63,866 bases of DNA, taken from assembly GCF_023256325.1 (NCBI RefSeq), contig NZ_JAGDXI010000040.1, forward strand, positions 15,938 through 79,803. The letters are read 5' to 3'. The first letter of the stretch is position 1. The number at the start of each line of letters is the position of its first letter. The DNA is from Caldisphaera sp. (GTDB lineage: Archaea > Thermoproteota > Thermoprotei_A > Sulfolobales > Acidilobaceae). The translations under genes were made by a program, and so were the position numbers. Shown here piece by piece: positions 1 to 9,720 of the stretch. The notes beneath the pieces were generated by a model that was given only the letters and a program-made list of their open reading frames with translations, ran no database searches and was not told the origin of the DNA.

Positions 1-174
1 AACCTCTTCCCATAACTTTCTTATTTCTAATAATATCATTTCCTGGTTTTTTTCAAGAGTATCAAGTCTCTTTATTATTTCAGTTAGACCCAATGCTCCC
101 AATAAAGAGTATCTAAACTCTTCATCAGTTTCAATTGATTTTAAAATTTTTAATTTCTCTTCTTTAGATAACAT
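1..174 (-). CDS. N-terminal fragment of a coiled-coil archaeal protein (DUF3782-like), runs off the left edge
   Basis: The reverse strand is open from an ATG at 174 to the window edge, giving 58 residues that begin MLSKEEKLKILKSIETDEEF and continue with a RYSLLGALGLTEI motif. A heptad-like K/E-rich helix follows. This opening resembles the crenarchaeal DUF3782 family, in which a coiled coil precedes a PD-(D/E)XK-like domain that would lie outside the window. That assignment is from memory of the family. An in-frame TTG at 183 is an alternative start. A TATA-like AAATTTATAA on the minus strand near 221-231 fits a short-leader transcript. The function is unknown. Confidence 0.55.
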   Translation of the reverse strand, partial: MLSKEEKLKILKSIETDEEFRYSLLGALGLTEIIKRLDTLEKNQEMILLEIRKLWEEV

Positions 175-420
175 ATCTGACAATGCTAATCACTATCAAT
201 TTTTATTAATTATTCAAGGCTTATAAATTTTATACTAATTATATTTTATTTTTATAAAAACACAGATAAGTGAATTTGTTATGTTTAATAACGAAACTAT
301 TCATATTTATTGTAAATATTAAGGCTTATAATTTCAAAAATTATGTAATAATTATTAAAAAATGTTGATAAAAACTAAATAAATCATGTATCTATAGAAA
401 AATTCTGTAAAGTTTCTTAA

Positions 421-430
421 TATTTATAAT
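421..430 (+). promoter_or_regulatory. TATA box of the CBS-domain gene
   Basis: TATTTATAAT is centred about 25 bases before the ATG at 450. This is the distance expected if transcription starts at or next to the start codon, so the gene is probably leaderless. The 275 bases upstream (184-449) are AT-rich and show no other gene or clear RNA. Confidence 0.5.
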
Positions 431-449
431 TATTGCTTGGCATTAAATA

Positions 450-1238
450 ATGGGTGTGAGATTGTCAATAAATGAAAGCATTTATGAGATAGCATCAAAA
501 CCATTAATTTCTATAGACATTAATGAATATGTATCAAACGCTGTAAACTTTATGTACGAAAGAGGGCTGAGAAGGTTAGCAGTTAAGCAGGGAGATCAAA
601 TAGTAGGAATTTTTAATTTAACATCTTTATTAAAAATACTATTAGAAGGATCAAATCCTTCTAATTTAACACTTTCTTCTATTGAACTGGAATCGCCTAT
701 CTATGTTACTAAAACAACACCAATAAAAGAAGCTATAGATATTATGAATCAAAAAGATGTAACCTCAGTTTTGGTAGGAGATCCAGAAAGGATTTATGGG
801 ATACTAACGACTCATGATATAATCTATATTATTTCTTCGATTCATCCTGAAATAGGAGTTCAGGATATTTTAGACAAAGAATATCCAGTAATAGAAATAA
901 ATGATAGCAAAATGATAGATGCCGTTGATAATATTATAAATAAACACAAAAGTGGAGTATTAGTTGTTAACAAAAATAATTATGTTGGTACTATAACCAT
1001 GAGAGATATAATAAAAATATATTCAGATATGGGATTGGAAGGCTTAGAAGTTAATCTGGTAGATATACCTATAGATGAAGGTGCATATGGTAGCATTGGT
1101 TTACCTTTATCAGATCTTGCATCCATAATGTATAATAAGGGATCAGACGTTATAGCAATTTTTTGCTCCCATAAATTATGCGGAGGAATCGATGATCTAA
1201 TGTTGACTAGATACTTTAAAAAAATTATAGAAGGATAA
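450..1238 (+). CDS. CBS-domain protein (four CBS motifs)
   Basis: This 262-residue soluble protein consists of consecutive CBS motifs, at roughly residues 14-70, 75-130, 137-192 and 200-260. Recognisable repeats of the fold are 'GDQIVGIFNLTSLLK', 'PERIYGILTTHDII' and 'KNNYVGTITMRDII'. Two Bateman modules are implied. Such modules bind adenine nucleotides or S-adenosylmethionine and usually act as regulatory sensors. No catalytic or membrane domain is attached, so the ligand and partner cannot be read from the sequence. The ATG at 450 sits about 25 bases after a TATA box and no Shine-Dalgarno is visible, suggesting a leaderless message. The last motif is the most divergent. Confidence 0.85.
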   Translation: MGVRLSINESIYEIASKPLISIDINEYVSNAVNFMYERGLRRLAVKQGDQIVGIFNLTSLLKILLEGSNPSNLTLSSIELESPIYVTKTTPIKEAIDIMNQKDVTSVLVGDPERIYGILTTHDIIYIISSIHPEIGVQDILDKEYPVIEINDSKMIDAVDNIINKHKSGVLVVNKNNYVGTITMRDIIKIYSDMGLEGLEVNLVDIPIDEGAYGSIGLPLSDLASIMYNKGSDVIAIFCSHKLCGGIDDLMLTRYFKKIIEG

Positions 1239-1377
1239 TAATTTTAAGTTTTTGTTTATTTTAATAAAGCAATAACGAAAACATAGTTCAATGATTATAA
1301 TCCTAATCTATACTTCTTTTTATAAGATGAATTAGCTAAAAAGGTTTAATGTATACGTTAAGTATGAGGAATTTAAC

Positions 1378-4023
1378 ATGGAAGACGAGGAAATACTAAA
1401 TCTGCTAAGACCATATGTTAGAGAATGGTTTACTAATAAATTCGGACAATTTACAGATCCTCAAAGATACGCTATTCCATATATCAAACAAGGTAAAAAT
1501 GTGTTGGTTTCAAGTCCTACAGGTACTGGAAAAACGTTATCAGTTTTTTTAGCAATTATTGATGATTTGTTTCAGATGAGTGAAAAAGGAGAACTACAAA
1601 ATCAAATATATGCTATCTACATAAGCCCCCTAAGGGCGTTAGACAATGATATGGAAAAAAACCTGTTAATTCCGTTAAAGGAGATTTATCAAATAGCAAG
1701 TCAAGAAAGTTATAATATAAGCGAAATAAATGTAGGTGTTAGGACAAGCGATACTCCATCAAACATAAAACAGAAAATGCTAAGATCGCCTCCTCATATA
1801 TTGATAACAACACCAGAATCATTAAGTATCAGCCTATCTGCTCCTAAATTTAAAGAAAGACTTTCTACCGCAAAATGGGTTATAGTTGATGAGATTCATG
1901 AAATAGCATCAAGCAAAAGGGGAGCACATCTTTCACTGAGTCTTGAAAGGTTAGAATATTTGGTCAAAAACAAAACTGGAAGAAGTATTCAAAGAATAGG
2001 ACTTTCAGCAACAATATCACCTTTAGAAGAAGTAGCAAAATATCTAGGAGGTTATGAAGATGGAAAGCCTAGAGAAGTAGAGATAGTAGATGCGAGGTTT
2101 TCCAAACCTTTTGATATAAGAGTTATAACTCCAAAAACAGATTTAATTCATGGAAGTGCTGAAGAAATTAATAATGAAATATACGAAACCCTAGCAAATC
2201 TTGTTAAGAATTCTAAAACGACTTTAATTTTCACTAATACTAGGAGTGCAACGGAAAGGGTTTCATATAAACTAAAGAAATTGCTAGCAAGCAGAAAAAT
2301 GTTAGATTTAGATGAAATTGAAGCCCATCATAGTAGCCTTTCCAGAGACGTGAGACTTAATGTAGAAGAAAAATTAAAGAAAGGTCAACTTAGAGTAGTT
2401 GTTTCTAGTACGAGCCTTGAATTGGGAATTGATATAGGTTATATTGATTTGGTTGTTTTACTTAGCAGTCCAAAGAGTGTAAGCAGGTTATTGCAAAGAA
2501 TAGGCAGAGCAGGACATCATATAACCCAAATTAGTAAAGGTAGGATTATAGTTGTTGATAGAGATGACTTAGTTGAGTGCACTGTTTTAGCAAAAAGTGC
2601 CTTAGATAGGCAAATTGATAATGTTAGAATTCCCATGAATCCTTTAGATGTTTTAGCTCAACAATTGGTAGGCATGTCCATAGATCAAAAATGGAATTTA
2701 GACGATGCATATGAATTAATAAAGAGGTCATATAATTATAACTCATTAACCATGGAGGAATTTATGTCAGTAATTAATTATTTATCAGGAAAGTATGGTT
2801 TAGAAAATGAAAAAGTATTTCCCAAGATATGGTATGATGAAAATGAAAACTTGTTTGGTAGGAAGAAAGGAGCAAGAATGATATATCAACTAAATACAGG
2901 CACTATACCTGATGAGGCAAAGGTAAGGGTTATGACTACAGATGGAAAGTATGTTGGGAATTTGGAAGAAGAGTTTGTTGAAATATTAGAAGAAGGAGAT
3001 ATTTTTATACTTGGAGGAAAAACATATAGGTTTCTAAAAAGTAAAGGTATGGAAATTAAGGTTGAAAGCGCCGAAGGAAAAAAGCCTACTGTTCCTGAGT
3101 GGTTTAGTGAAATGTTGCCATTAAGTTTTGATAGCGCTTTAAAGGTAGGAGAATTTAGGGAAAAAATAGGAAACTTTTTAGTTAATAAAAAAGTTAGTGA
3201 TGCTAAAAAAGTTTTGATAGAAAATTATTTATTAGAAGAGCATGCTGCCAATGAGGTAATCAGGTATATTTGGGAAGAACTTGCTTATGTAGGTATAGTT
3301 CCTGGAAATAAAAACATATTAATTGAATATTTTAGAGATGAAGATGGGTGGAATATAGTATTTCACATGCTTTTTGGTAGAAGGGCAAATGATGCATTAT
3401 CAAGAGCTTATGCGAGTGTATTATCAAATGAATTAGGATTGCCTGTTAAAATAACTGTAACAGATAATGGTTTCATGCTTTCATATCAGGCTATCGAAAA
3501 GACTAAAGAACCGGATTATAAAATGATAGAGGGATTAATAAAAGATGTAAATAAAAATAATTTCAGGGATATATTAGAAAATGCAATAAAGAGAACTGAA
3601 ATGATGAGAAGAAGGTTTAGACATGTTGCTCAAAGAAGCTTCATGATACTAAGAAGGTATAAGGGATGGGAAAGAAGTCCTGAAAGAATGCAACTCAATG
3701 CACAAAAGCTTCTTGAATTACTTTTAGAAGAGATGCCAGATTTGCCAATAATTAAGGAGACTTTGAGGGAAATCTTAGAAGATTATATGGACATAAAGGC
3801 AGCAACAAAAGTCTTAGAATGGATTGAAAATAATGATGTCAAAATTCATATAAAAGGTCCTTTACCATATCCATCACCATTTGCTCATAGTATTGTTGCT
3901 AAAGGATTTAGCGATGTTGTTTTAATGGAGGATAGAAGAAAGTTAATTTCATTGCTCCATGACAAAATAATGGAGCTAATAAGTTCATCAAATCTAGCAT
4001 CTAATATTGGTGGCGCCCAATAA
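1378..4023 (+). CDS. lhr: Lhr-family ATP-dependent helicase
   Basis: This is an 881-residue superfamily 2 helicase. Motif I is SSPTGTGKT at about residues 45-53, motif II is DEIH at 171-174, motif III SAT is at 210-212 and motif VI is QRIGRAGHH at 373-381. TTPES (144-148) is also present. A long C-terminal part (about 430-881) containing a winged-helix and Lhr-specific domain distinguishes it from Hel308 and RecQ. Lhr proteins are 3'-5' DNA translocases linked to repair; archaeal members may also act on RNA. The ATG at 1378 has a TGAGGA ribosome site eight bases upstream and a TTTTTATAAG promoter element near 1317. The gene stands alone and converges with the ABC exporter genes. Assignment to aLhr1 or aLhr2 was not attempted. 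Confidence 0.9.
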   Translation: MEDEEILNLLRPYVREWFTNKFGQFTDPQRYAIPYIKQGKNVLVSSPTGTGKTLSVFLAIIDDLFQMSEKGELQNQIYAIYISPLRALDNDMEKNLLIPLKEIYQIASQESYNISEINVGVRTSDTPSNIKQKMLRSPPHILITTPESLSISLSAPKFKERLSTAKWVIVDEIHEIASSKRGAHLSLSLERLEYLVKNKTGRSIQRIGLSATISPLEEVAKYLGGYEDGKPREVEIVDARFSKPFDIRVITPKTDLIHGSAEEINNEIYETLANLVKNSKTTLIFTNTRSATERVSYKLKKLLASRKMLDLDEIEAHHSSLSRDVRLNVEEKLKKGQLRVVVSSTSLELGIDIGYIDLVVLLSSPKSVSRLLQRIGRAGHHITQISKGRIIVVDRDDLVECTVLAKSALDRQIDNVRIPMNPLDVLAQQLVGMSIDQKWNLDDAYELIKRSYNYNSLTMEEFMSVINYLSGKYGLENEKVFPKIWYDENENLFGRKKGARMIYQLNTGTIPDEAKVRVMTTDGKYVGNLEEEFVEILEEGDIFILGGKTYRFLKSKGMEIKVESAEGKKPTVPEWFSEMLPLSFDSALKVGEFREKIGNFLVNKKVSDAKKVLIENYLLEEHAANEVIRYIWEELAYVGIVPGNKNILIEYFRDEDGWNIVFHMLFGRRANDALSRAYASVLSNELGLPVKITVTDNGFMLSYQAIEKTKEPDYKMIEGLIKDVNKNNFRDILENAIKRTEMMRRRFRHVAQRSFMILRRYKGWERSPERMQLNAQKLLELLLEEMPDLPIIKETLREILEDYMDIKAATKVLEWIENNDVKIHIKGPLPYPSPFAHSIVAKGFSDVVLMEDRRKLISLLHDKIMELISSSNLASNIGGAQ

Positions 4024-4027
4024 AATT

Positions 4028-4045
4028 GTTAACCCCCCGGTTAAC
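4028..4045. terminator. Perfect hairpin between convergent genes
   Basis: GTTAACC-CCCC-GGTTAAC is a perfect 7-bp stem with a four-base loop, starting four bases after the helicase stop and about 80 bases before the stop of the opposing permease gene. A T5 run follows at 4056-4060 on the plus strand. It may be a bidirectional terminator or 3'-end stabiliser. That role is inferred from position and structure only. Confidence 0.4.
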
Positions 4046-4126
4046 GCTCATACAATTTTTATATAATTTATTTAAATTAATATCAAGTAGACTTGGATTT
4101 AAAAAGGTGGAAATTTATTAATATAA

Positions 4127-5539
4127 TTACGTATAACCATTTTCAACCAATGAAAAAGCTGCGTCTCTCCACATTTTCTTATTAACAAAACAAACCATAG
4201 ATACAATAAACAATACTAATGATATTATTAAACCCCATAACATATTGAATGATGATATTACGGATATTATTATAACTGCATAAATTGGTATAGCAAAAAA
4301 CATTTGCCTTCCTCTCATTTGAGCTGGCATAACACCTTCTTCCTTTATTTGTGGAATTATGTTAAACTTTGAAACTATATAAAATGAAATTATAAGAATT
4401 GATGGGAAGGCTATAGCTAATGAAGGTACCTGAGACAGGGCTGCTTTTCCGCCAACAAAATATAGCAGAGCATTGGCTAAAATTAAGGGCAGAGTTACTA
4501 TAAAAGTTGCAATAGTCTTTGAAAGACTTAGATGTGATAAGTATTCTCCCGGATCTATTGATGTAAATGCTAGCCATGGTCTTTCATTAGCTATTGAAGA
4601 TTGTGTAAAGCTATAGAAAAATGAAATTGAGAATATAGTTATAACAATAGAAGCTGTTTGTGCATATGCTAAAAATAGCTTCCACACAACTATATAATAA
4701 ATAGCTGATAATATTGATATATAAATTAATAAAGTCCTAAGTTTAATTCTATTGGAGAAATATTTAATCCCATATCCCATTCCACCGCTTCTTCCAGATA
4801 TTGTTATATACATAATGTTAAGATAATAAAGCGCTTTAAGTCTTGAATATTTGTTAAACCTCAATGAATCTTTAAATTCTGCATTGCCTTCTCTGGATAT
4901 TGATCTTTGATATTCTAGGCTAACGCTAGCTAATTTTCTAACGGTGAATACCATAGATATTATGGTTGTTGGGAACAAGATTATAATTCCATATAATGGA
5001 TATCCAAAAAATATTGCTGTGGGTGTAAGTTTAAAGCCAAAGTAGGGTGATATTCCCCATATAGCTAATAAAATAGCTATTATAGCTCTTTTTGTTGTTT
5101 GTAGATCTCCAACGTATGTGCTAAGTGAAGTTATAAAAAGAATAAAAAGTATAAATGAAACTATAATTTCCCATAAATTTAATCCAAGAAATGGCAAATA
5201 AAATCCCACAAAAGCGATTATTGCTGTGCCTAAAACTATTATTTGTGCAATGAATAAAGATATTATTAATTGAGATTTTTTTATGGGAAGCATAAATAAA
5301 TAATCTCTATCAGATTTTAAAACAGCTAAACCTCCTGAAAATGAAGAGAATGCCATAAAAAATGTTGCATATGCAACAGCATAATATGAAGGTATTTTTG
5401 TTTCAATTTTAATACCCGATTTCATAATTTCTAGCCCTGTAAATATTGAATACAAGATAACTACTAATAAAATCGCGAGCATAGTATTTGATACTCTAGT
5501 TTTTATTACAAATTTTAACAATTTAACGAAGTTGCTCAT
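4127..5539 (-). CDS. ABC-2-type exporter permease
   Basis: This is a 470-residue polytopic membrane protein with about twelve hydrophobic segments spread over its whole length. A 'SGGLAVLKSDRDYLFMLPI' stretch after the second segment is typical of ABC-2-type exporter permeases that keep a charged loop there. The gene begins 11 bases after the stop of the ABC ATPase gene, with GGTGAT just before its ATG, so the two form one transcription unit and one transporter. The substrate cannot be inferred; related pairs are implicated in drug, lipid or peptide export. Confidence 0.75.
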   Translation of the reverse strand: MSNFVKLLKFVIKTRVSNTMLAILLVVILYSIFTGLEIMKSGIKIETKIPSYYAVAYATFFMAFSSFSGGLAVLKSDRDYLFMLPIKKSQLIISLFIAQIIVLGTAIIAFVGFYLPFLGLNLWEIIVSFILFILFITSLSTYVGDLQTTKRAIIAILLAIWGISPYFGFKLTPTAIFFGYPLYGIIILFPTTIISMVFTVRKLASVSLEYQRSISREGNAEFKDSLRFNKYSRLKALYYLNIMYITISGRSGGMGYGIKYFSNRIKLRTLLIYISILSAIYYIVVWKLFLAYAQTASIVITIFSISFFYSFTQSSIANERPWLAFTSIDPGEYLSHLSLSKTIATFIVTLPLILANALLYFVGGKAALSQVPSLAIAFPSILIISFYIVSKFNIIPQIKEEGVMPAQMRGRQMFFAIPIYAVIIISVISSFNMLWGLIISLVLFIVSMVCFVNKKMWRDAAFSLVENGYT

Positions 5540-5550
5540 CTTATCACCGT

Positions 5551-6279
5551 CTAAAGATTATTTGTCATTAGTCTTGCTACCACTTTTTCTATTGGTTCAC
5601 CTTCGTTGGCCATGCTTTTGAGTTCCTCAAATGATCCATTCCATATAACAGTTCCTTTTGATATCATTATTATTTTATCTGTTAACCTCCCTGCAACAGC
5701 CATTATATGAGTTGAAACAAGCATTGTACTGCCCATCTTATTAAGTAAAGATATCACTTCTTCTTGTGTTGGTATATCTAAGTAGTTTAATGGTTCATCA
5801 AGCAATAAGACCTTGGGTCTGTGTATCAAAGCTAAAGCTATAGCAAGTTTCTGTAGGTTCCCCCTTGACAATTTTGACACTTTTGCTCTCTCATATTCCC
5901 TTAAACCTAAATTATCAAGCATTTCTTCTACTCTATTATCTAGGTCTTCTATACCTCTTAATGCTCCTATATATTCTAAGTTTTCTCTAACAGATAAATT
6001 CCTATAAGGCGTCGCATCTTCTGGCAGATATCCAATTATTTTTTTGGAATTAAGATCTGTCAAAGGATCCATACCATAAATCTTAATTTCTCCTTTATCT
6101 GGTTTCAATATTCCTGCTATTAACTTTAAAGTAGTAGATTTACCAGCGCCGTTAGGGCCAAGCAAGGCATACTTTTCTCCGTCAGGTATATTAAATGTAA
6201 TACCTCTTAGAGCAGGATAATTTCCATATAATTTTACTACATTGTTTAAGTATATGGCATCGTTACTTTTTATTTCCAT
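5551..6279 (-). CDS. ABC transporter ATP-binding protein
   Basis: This is a 242-residue ABC ATPase. Walker A is GPNGAGKST at residues 41-49, the Q-loop region is GYLPEDAT, the signature is the variant LSRGN instead of LSGGQ, Walker B is VLLLDEP and the H-loop is STH. It powers the permease encoded immediately downstream. The ATG at 6279 is preferred because AGGTG lies six bases upstream; an in-frame GTG at 6288 overlaps that ribosome site and would add three residues. The LSRGN signature is a mild deviation seen in exporter-type ATPases. Confidence 0.88.
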   Translation of the reverse strand: MEIKSNDAIYLNNVVKLYGNYPALRGITFNIPDGEKYALLGPNGAGKSTTLKLIAGILKPDKGEIKIYGMDPLTDLNSKKIIGYLPEDATPYRNLSVRENLEYIGALRGIEDLDNRVEEMLDNLGLREYERAKVSKLSRGNLQKLAIALALIHRPKVLLLDEPLNYLDIPTQEEVISLLNKMGSTMLVSTHIMAVAGRLTDKIIMISKGTVIWNGSFEELKSMANEGEPIEKVVARLMTNNL

Positions 6280-6386
6280 TTTTAACACCTAATGATTTCA
6301 TTTTTCTAAATATATTTTAATAATGTGCATTTTTAAATATTTACAAAGATTTTAATTGTTTATTTAATTAAATTTTATTTTCGTCG

Positions 6387-7094
6387 CTATAATATAAATG
6401 AACCACTTTCTTCATTCACAAAATTTAATGCTTTAATTATTTCTTCTTTTATTTTTAAGATTATGTCATCATGGTTAAGGTTTATTTCATTTATTTCTTG
6501 AGTTTTTGACTCTTCTTTAGGGCCACTAACGATTATTTTTGTGTTCCCATTATATAGATCTATTTTACCGTTGCATTCCGACTCCTCTATATTTATATTT
6601 AACGCCTTAGCAATACTTTTTTCCACGTTACCTGCATGGCCTATATTTATATTTAACGCCTTCCAATAATTTATTAATAATATAATAGTTTCTGAATTAT
6701 TTGAGATCCATTCCCTTAATACGCTTTCTAATATATAAGAATTACCTCCGTGTCCATTTAAAAAAACTATTTTTTTACCTCCAAATTTAGCTATTGAATT
6801 TAAAATAGATTTTATGATTCCAGAAAAAGTTTCCATATCTAATGTAATTGTACCTTTAGCATTATACCATTCTGGAGAAAATCCATAATAAATAGTCGGC
6901 ATTATTATTACATCATTCATTACCTTGCAAAGATCTGATGCTATTTTGCTAATAATAATAGAATCAAGTCCCAGTGGTAAACCGCAATGCTGTTCAATGC
7001 TACCAATTGGAACTATAAATATATGATTTTTGTATTTGCTAATATCATCTGATTTTAAATATATGTATTCCATGCATTTTTTTGTCTCAGACAT
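6387..7094 (-). CDS. Creatininase-family amidohydrolase
   Basis: This 235-residue protein has the family signatures 'VPIGSIEQHCGLPLGLDS' near the N-terminus (metal ligands Glu, His and Asp) and NGHGGN in the middle. Members include creatininase, ArfB formamide hydrolase and MftE, so the substrate is open. The usual EHxxFPGTI loop reads EWYNAKGTI here, with the His replaced by Trp. This may change substrate or metal site 2. The ATG at 7094 has GTGAT upstream; a TTG 33 bases earlier is also in frame but less likely. The 5' end lies about 100 bases from the divergent FAH-family gene. Confidence 0.75.
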   Translation of the reverse strand: MSETKKCMEYIYLKSDDISKYKNHIFIVPIGSIEQHCGLPLGLDSIIISKIASDLCKVMNDVIIMPTIYYGFSPEWYNAKGTITLDMETFSGIIKSILNSIAKFGGKKIVFLNGHGGNSYILESVLREWISNNSETIILLINYWKALNINIGHAGNVEKSIAKALNINIEESECNGKIDLYNGNTKIIVSGPKEESKTQEINEINLNHDDIILKIKEEIIKALNFVNEESGSFIL

Positions 7095-7198
7095 TTTTAT
7101 CACTATATTTTTATTGGTTGTCAGCAATTAATTTTTTTAGTATTCTTTTTCAACAATATTTAAAATTAATCAAGTTAAAACATAAATGGGGAATAGTT

Positions 7199-8071
7199 AT
7201 GGATAGCATAAAAATTGGCAATGTTTTAATTCAAGGTAATCAAGAACTTGCGATATTTCATGATGGATATTTTTATAGAGCAGAAAAAAATGATAACAGT
7301 AAACTATATATAAGAAATTTTTTTGCTAATCTTCCCCAATCTTTAGAATATTTAATTAGAAACATTGATCAATTTAATATTAAAACGGAATATACAATTA
7401 ATTCTGTTTTACAACCTCCCAACCCATATCCTAGCAAAATAGTTGGTATTGGAAAAAATTATGTTGCGCATGCAAAAGAGATGAAAGGAAGTTTAAAACC
7501 AGCATTTTTCTTAAAAGCGCCAAGTGCATTAATTGGATCAAATTCTGATATTGTAATTCCAGATTTCGTTAAGAAACCAGATTATGAAGGAGAAGTAGTA
7601 ATATTAATTGGCAAAAAAGTTAAAAACGCAAACATAAACGAGGCTAAGGAATCAATAATAGGATACAGTTCCGGAAATGATGTTACAGCTAGGGATCTTC
7701 AATATGGAGAAAATAATAATGAATGTTTGCCATGGAGTCAAGCAAAAAGTCTAGATACCTTTTCACCTATAGGGCCATACATTAAAATTATACAAGACTA
7801 CAGCGAGATGGAAAATATATGTGTAACAACGAAACTTAATGGAGAAACTGTTCAGCATGGATGTCCATCAGATATGTATTATGATTATGCAAATATAGTT
7901 GTTGAAGTATCAAAACTTATGACATTATATCCGGGCGATTTAATATTTACTGGAACTCCTCCTGGAGTAGGTCATGCTAAGGGATATTATATAAGAAATG
8001 GGGATTATATAGAAATTAGTGTTACCGGGTTAGATCCTTTAAGAAACAAAGTGTTAAGGCAAAATATTTAA
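7199..8071 (+). CDS. Fumarylacetoacetate hydrolase (FAH)-family protein
   Basis: The predicted 290-residue enzyme carries FAH-fold hallmarks: 'KIVGIGKNYVAHAKEM', the metal-binding 'DYEGEVVILIG', 'GYSSGNDVTARDLQ', and the C-terminal 'PGDLIFTGTPPGVG'. The family cleaves or isomerises 2-oxo acids; crenarchaeal members include 2-keto-3-deoxy-arabinonate dehydratase. The exact substrate is not decidable here. The ATG at 7199 is chosen because GGGG lies seven bases upstream and homology begins just after it. The longer open frame upstream is mostly hydrophobic translation of intergenic DNA. The stop codon abuts that of the convergent DedA gene with no spacer. Confidence 0.85.
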   Translation: MDSIKIGNVLIQGNQELAIFHDGYFYRAEKNDNSKLYIRNFFANLPQSLEYLIRNIDQFNIKTEYTINSVLQPPNPYPSKIVGIGKNYVAHAKEMKGSLKPAFFLKAPSALIGSNSDIVIPDFVKKPDYEGEVVILIGKKVKNANINEAKESIIGYSSGNDVTARDLQYGENNNECLPWSQAKSLDTFSPIGPYIKIIQDYSEMENICVTTKLNGETVQHGCPSDMYYDYANIVVEVSKLMTLYPGDLIFTGTPPGVGHAKGYYIRNGDYIEISVTGLDPLRNKVLRQNI

Positions 8072-8746
8072 TTATTTTAAATATTTTATTAAATAGTAGA
8101 TACCAATTATTAGAGTTAATGAACTTATTACATAATCGAATTTTAGAATTAATGATTTGTTTGACCCAAAGTAAAATCCAATTAAAGTCAGAGAAAGGTT
8201 CCATGGTATTGAACCAAGCAAAGTATATAGACCAAATTTATATAAATTCATTTTAGAAAAACCGGCTGGTAATGAAATTACAGATCTGATAGCAGGCATT
8301 ATTCTTCCAAAAAATATTATGGAATTTCCGTATTTGCTAAATAGATCATCGGATAGTTTTACATACTTTATATTTAACTTAAAATATTTAACAGCAAAAT
8401 TAATAAAAGGTGACCTAATATATATACCTATGTAATATAGAATTAATGAACCAATTAAATTTCCTAGAGTGCCATATATGATTATAACATATAGATTAAA
8501 CGCACCATTTCTAGCTAGAATTCCTGCAAGAGGCATAACTATTTCGCTTGGTATAGGTATTAGCGCACTTTCAGCAGCCATCAAAATTAATATTCCCAAA
8601 TAGCCAATTTTGTTTAATATTTTGAGGCTAAAGTTAAGCATAATTTGAGTTAAATTGCCACCTAACAAAAAATGATAAGATAAAATAAAAATAGTTAAGA
8701 GAATAAAAACTATAGATATTATTAGGTTTTCTTTTTCTTTGCTCAA
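8072..8746 (-). CDS. DedA-family membrane protein
   Basis: This 224-residue protein has about five hydrophobic segments and the DedA/SNARE-associated signatures: 'ESALIPIPSEIVMPLAG' around residues 60-77 and 'FFGRIMPAIRSVISLPAGFSKMN' around 145-167. The second contains the conserved Arg pair. DedA proteins scramble or transport polyprenyl phosphates and phospholipids in bacteria, and the archaeal role is less clear. The start is a TTG with GGTG eight bases upstream; an in-frame stop excludes longer starts. It follows the ribbon-helix-helix gene by 19 bases and is probably co-transcribed with it. Confidence 0.85.
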   Translation of the reverse strand: MSKEKENLIISIVFILLTIFILSYHFLLGGNLTQIMLNFSLKILNKIGYLGILILMAAESALIPIPSEIVMPLAGILARNGAFNLYVIIIYGTLGNLIGSLILYYIGIYIRSPFINFAVKYFKLNIKYVKLSDDLFSKYGNSIIFFGRIMPAIRSVISLPAGFSKMNLYKFGLYTLLGSIPWNLSLTLIGFYFGSNKSLILKFDYVISSLTLIIGIYYLIKYLK

Positions 8747-8765
8747 GCACTTTTACACCAAATTT

Positions 8766-9305
8766 TTATTGTTTAATTTGGGTTATCTTTTTTACTAATT
8801 GGCATTTCTTAGCTACCATAATTAAAGGCAAATTAGATGGTATTATGAGTTCATCTACTACTTTTATCGATCTTACTTTATTAATAAAAGTAGTCGCATC
8901 TACATCAGAAGAGAATGATAATTTTTTTATATTGGAAAATATAATTGGTTTCTCAGCATTTTCTAGATCTTGTTTAGTTACATTTAATTCATTTATGTTG
9001 CTTACTAAGTCAAATTCAGCAATACTAGAAATCAGCTGTTTAAATGCATCAAATGGACCTTTAATTATATTTGTTCCTGTTTTGCTTGCTTTTTCGCCTA
9101 TTTTTTTACCTATATCTTTACCAGCTTCTAAAGTCACTAAGAATTGGCTCATTGCCTGGTTCATTAAGTCTCCAACTGTAGTACCCATCTCCTTAGCAGC
9201 TTTCGAAAAGCTTTCATAAAGATCTTCATTTAAACCTCTAATAGTATAGGTTTTTTCTTGTTTTTTCACCTCATTATTTTGATTTTCTTCTGACATGTTT
9301 GTCAT
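8766..9305 (-). CDS. Ribbon-helix-helix-like protein with crenarchaeal C-terminal domain
   Basis: The 179-residue product has a charged N-terminus, then a segment 'TYTIRGLNEDLYESFSKAA' plus a following helix that looks like a ribbon-helix-helix DNA-binding fold at residues 20-60. The remaining 115 residues are unfamiliar and rich in beta-strand pattern. A DNA-binding role is therefore inference. A TATA box (AAACTTATAA, 9331-9340 on the minus strand) fits a leaderless start at 9305; ATG 9296 is an alternative with GGATGA before it. It is divergent from the lysine exporter genes, whose promoter lies in the same 115-base interval. Confidence 0.6.
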   Translation of the reverse strand: MTNMSEENQNNEVKKQEKTYTIRGLNEDLYESFSKAAKEMGTTVGDLMNQAMSQFLVTLEAGKDIGKKIGEKASKTGTNIIKGPFDAFKQLISSIAEFDLVSNINELNVTKQDLENAEKPIIFSNIKKLSFSSDVDATTFINKVRSIKVVDELIIPSNLPLIMVAKKCQLVKKITQIKQ

Positions 9306-9420
9306 CCTAGTATTACATGTATAGCAGAGTTTATAAGTTTATCTCGAAACTTGTGAAACTATTTGAGTTTATAAAAAAGTTTAAAATTCATATATTAATA
9401 TAAACATAGGAGTGATACAA

Positions 9421-9720
9421 ATGATTTCAGATATCATACTATATTCATTTCTAATACTAGGGATAGCTTTAGGAATATTAATGAATATAAGCAAAAAATT
9501 TGGGAAAAAATCATCTAAGGTGTTAAATATGCTTGTAATGATCTCTATTTTAGATCTGATATTTTTTATGGCTATCACAGCTGGTGAGTTCATATCAAGG
9601 TATTTATCTGGAGGAGAAAGTTTATCATTAATTTATTCAATAATTTTATATTCATTTTTGCCAGGTATTATAGGTGTATTGATAGCATTGATTTTATTGG
9701 GTGGAAAAAATGGAAAATAG
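9421..9720 (+). CDS. lysO: LysO-type lysine exporter, N-terminal half
   Basis: This 99-residue protein has three hydrophobic segments and corresponds to the N-terminal part of LysO (YbjE/DUF340), the lysine exporter. Many archaea encode LysO as two adjacent small proteins, and the C-terminal half follows here with an 11-base overlap. The ATG at 9421 has an AGGAG eight bases upstream; GTG 9412 is the alternative. A TATA box (GTTTATAAAA) lies near 9367. No L-box-like riboswitch is recognisable upstream. Confidence 0.65.
   Translation: MISDIILYSFLILGIALGILMNISKKFGKKSSKVLNMLVMISILDLIFFMAITAGEFISRYLSGGESLSLIYSIILYSFLPGIIGVLIALILLGGKNGK

Noticed and set aside
8845-9219. 124-codon open frame antisense to the ribbon-helix-helix gene
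   Set aside because: Low-complexity Ser/Leu translation typical of an antisense shadow.
9306-9420. Lysine riboswitch before lysO
   Set aside because: The leader is too short and AT-rich; no L-box elements can be drawn.
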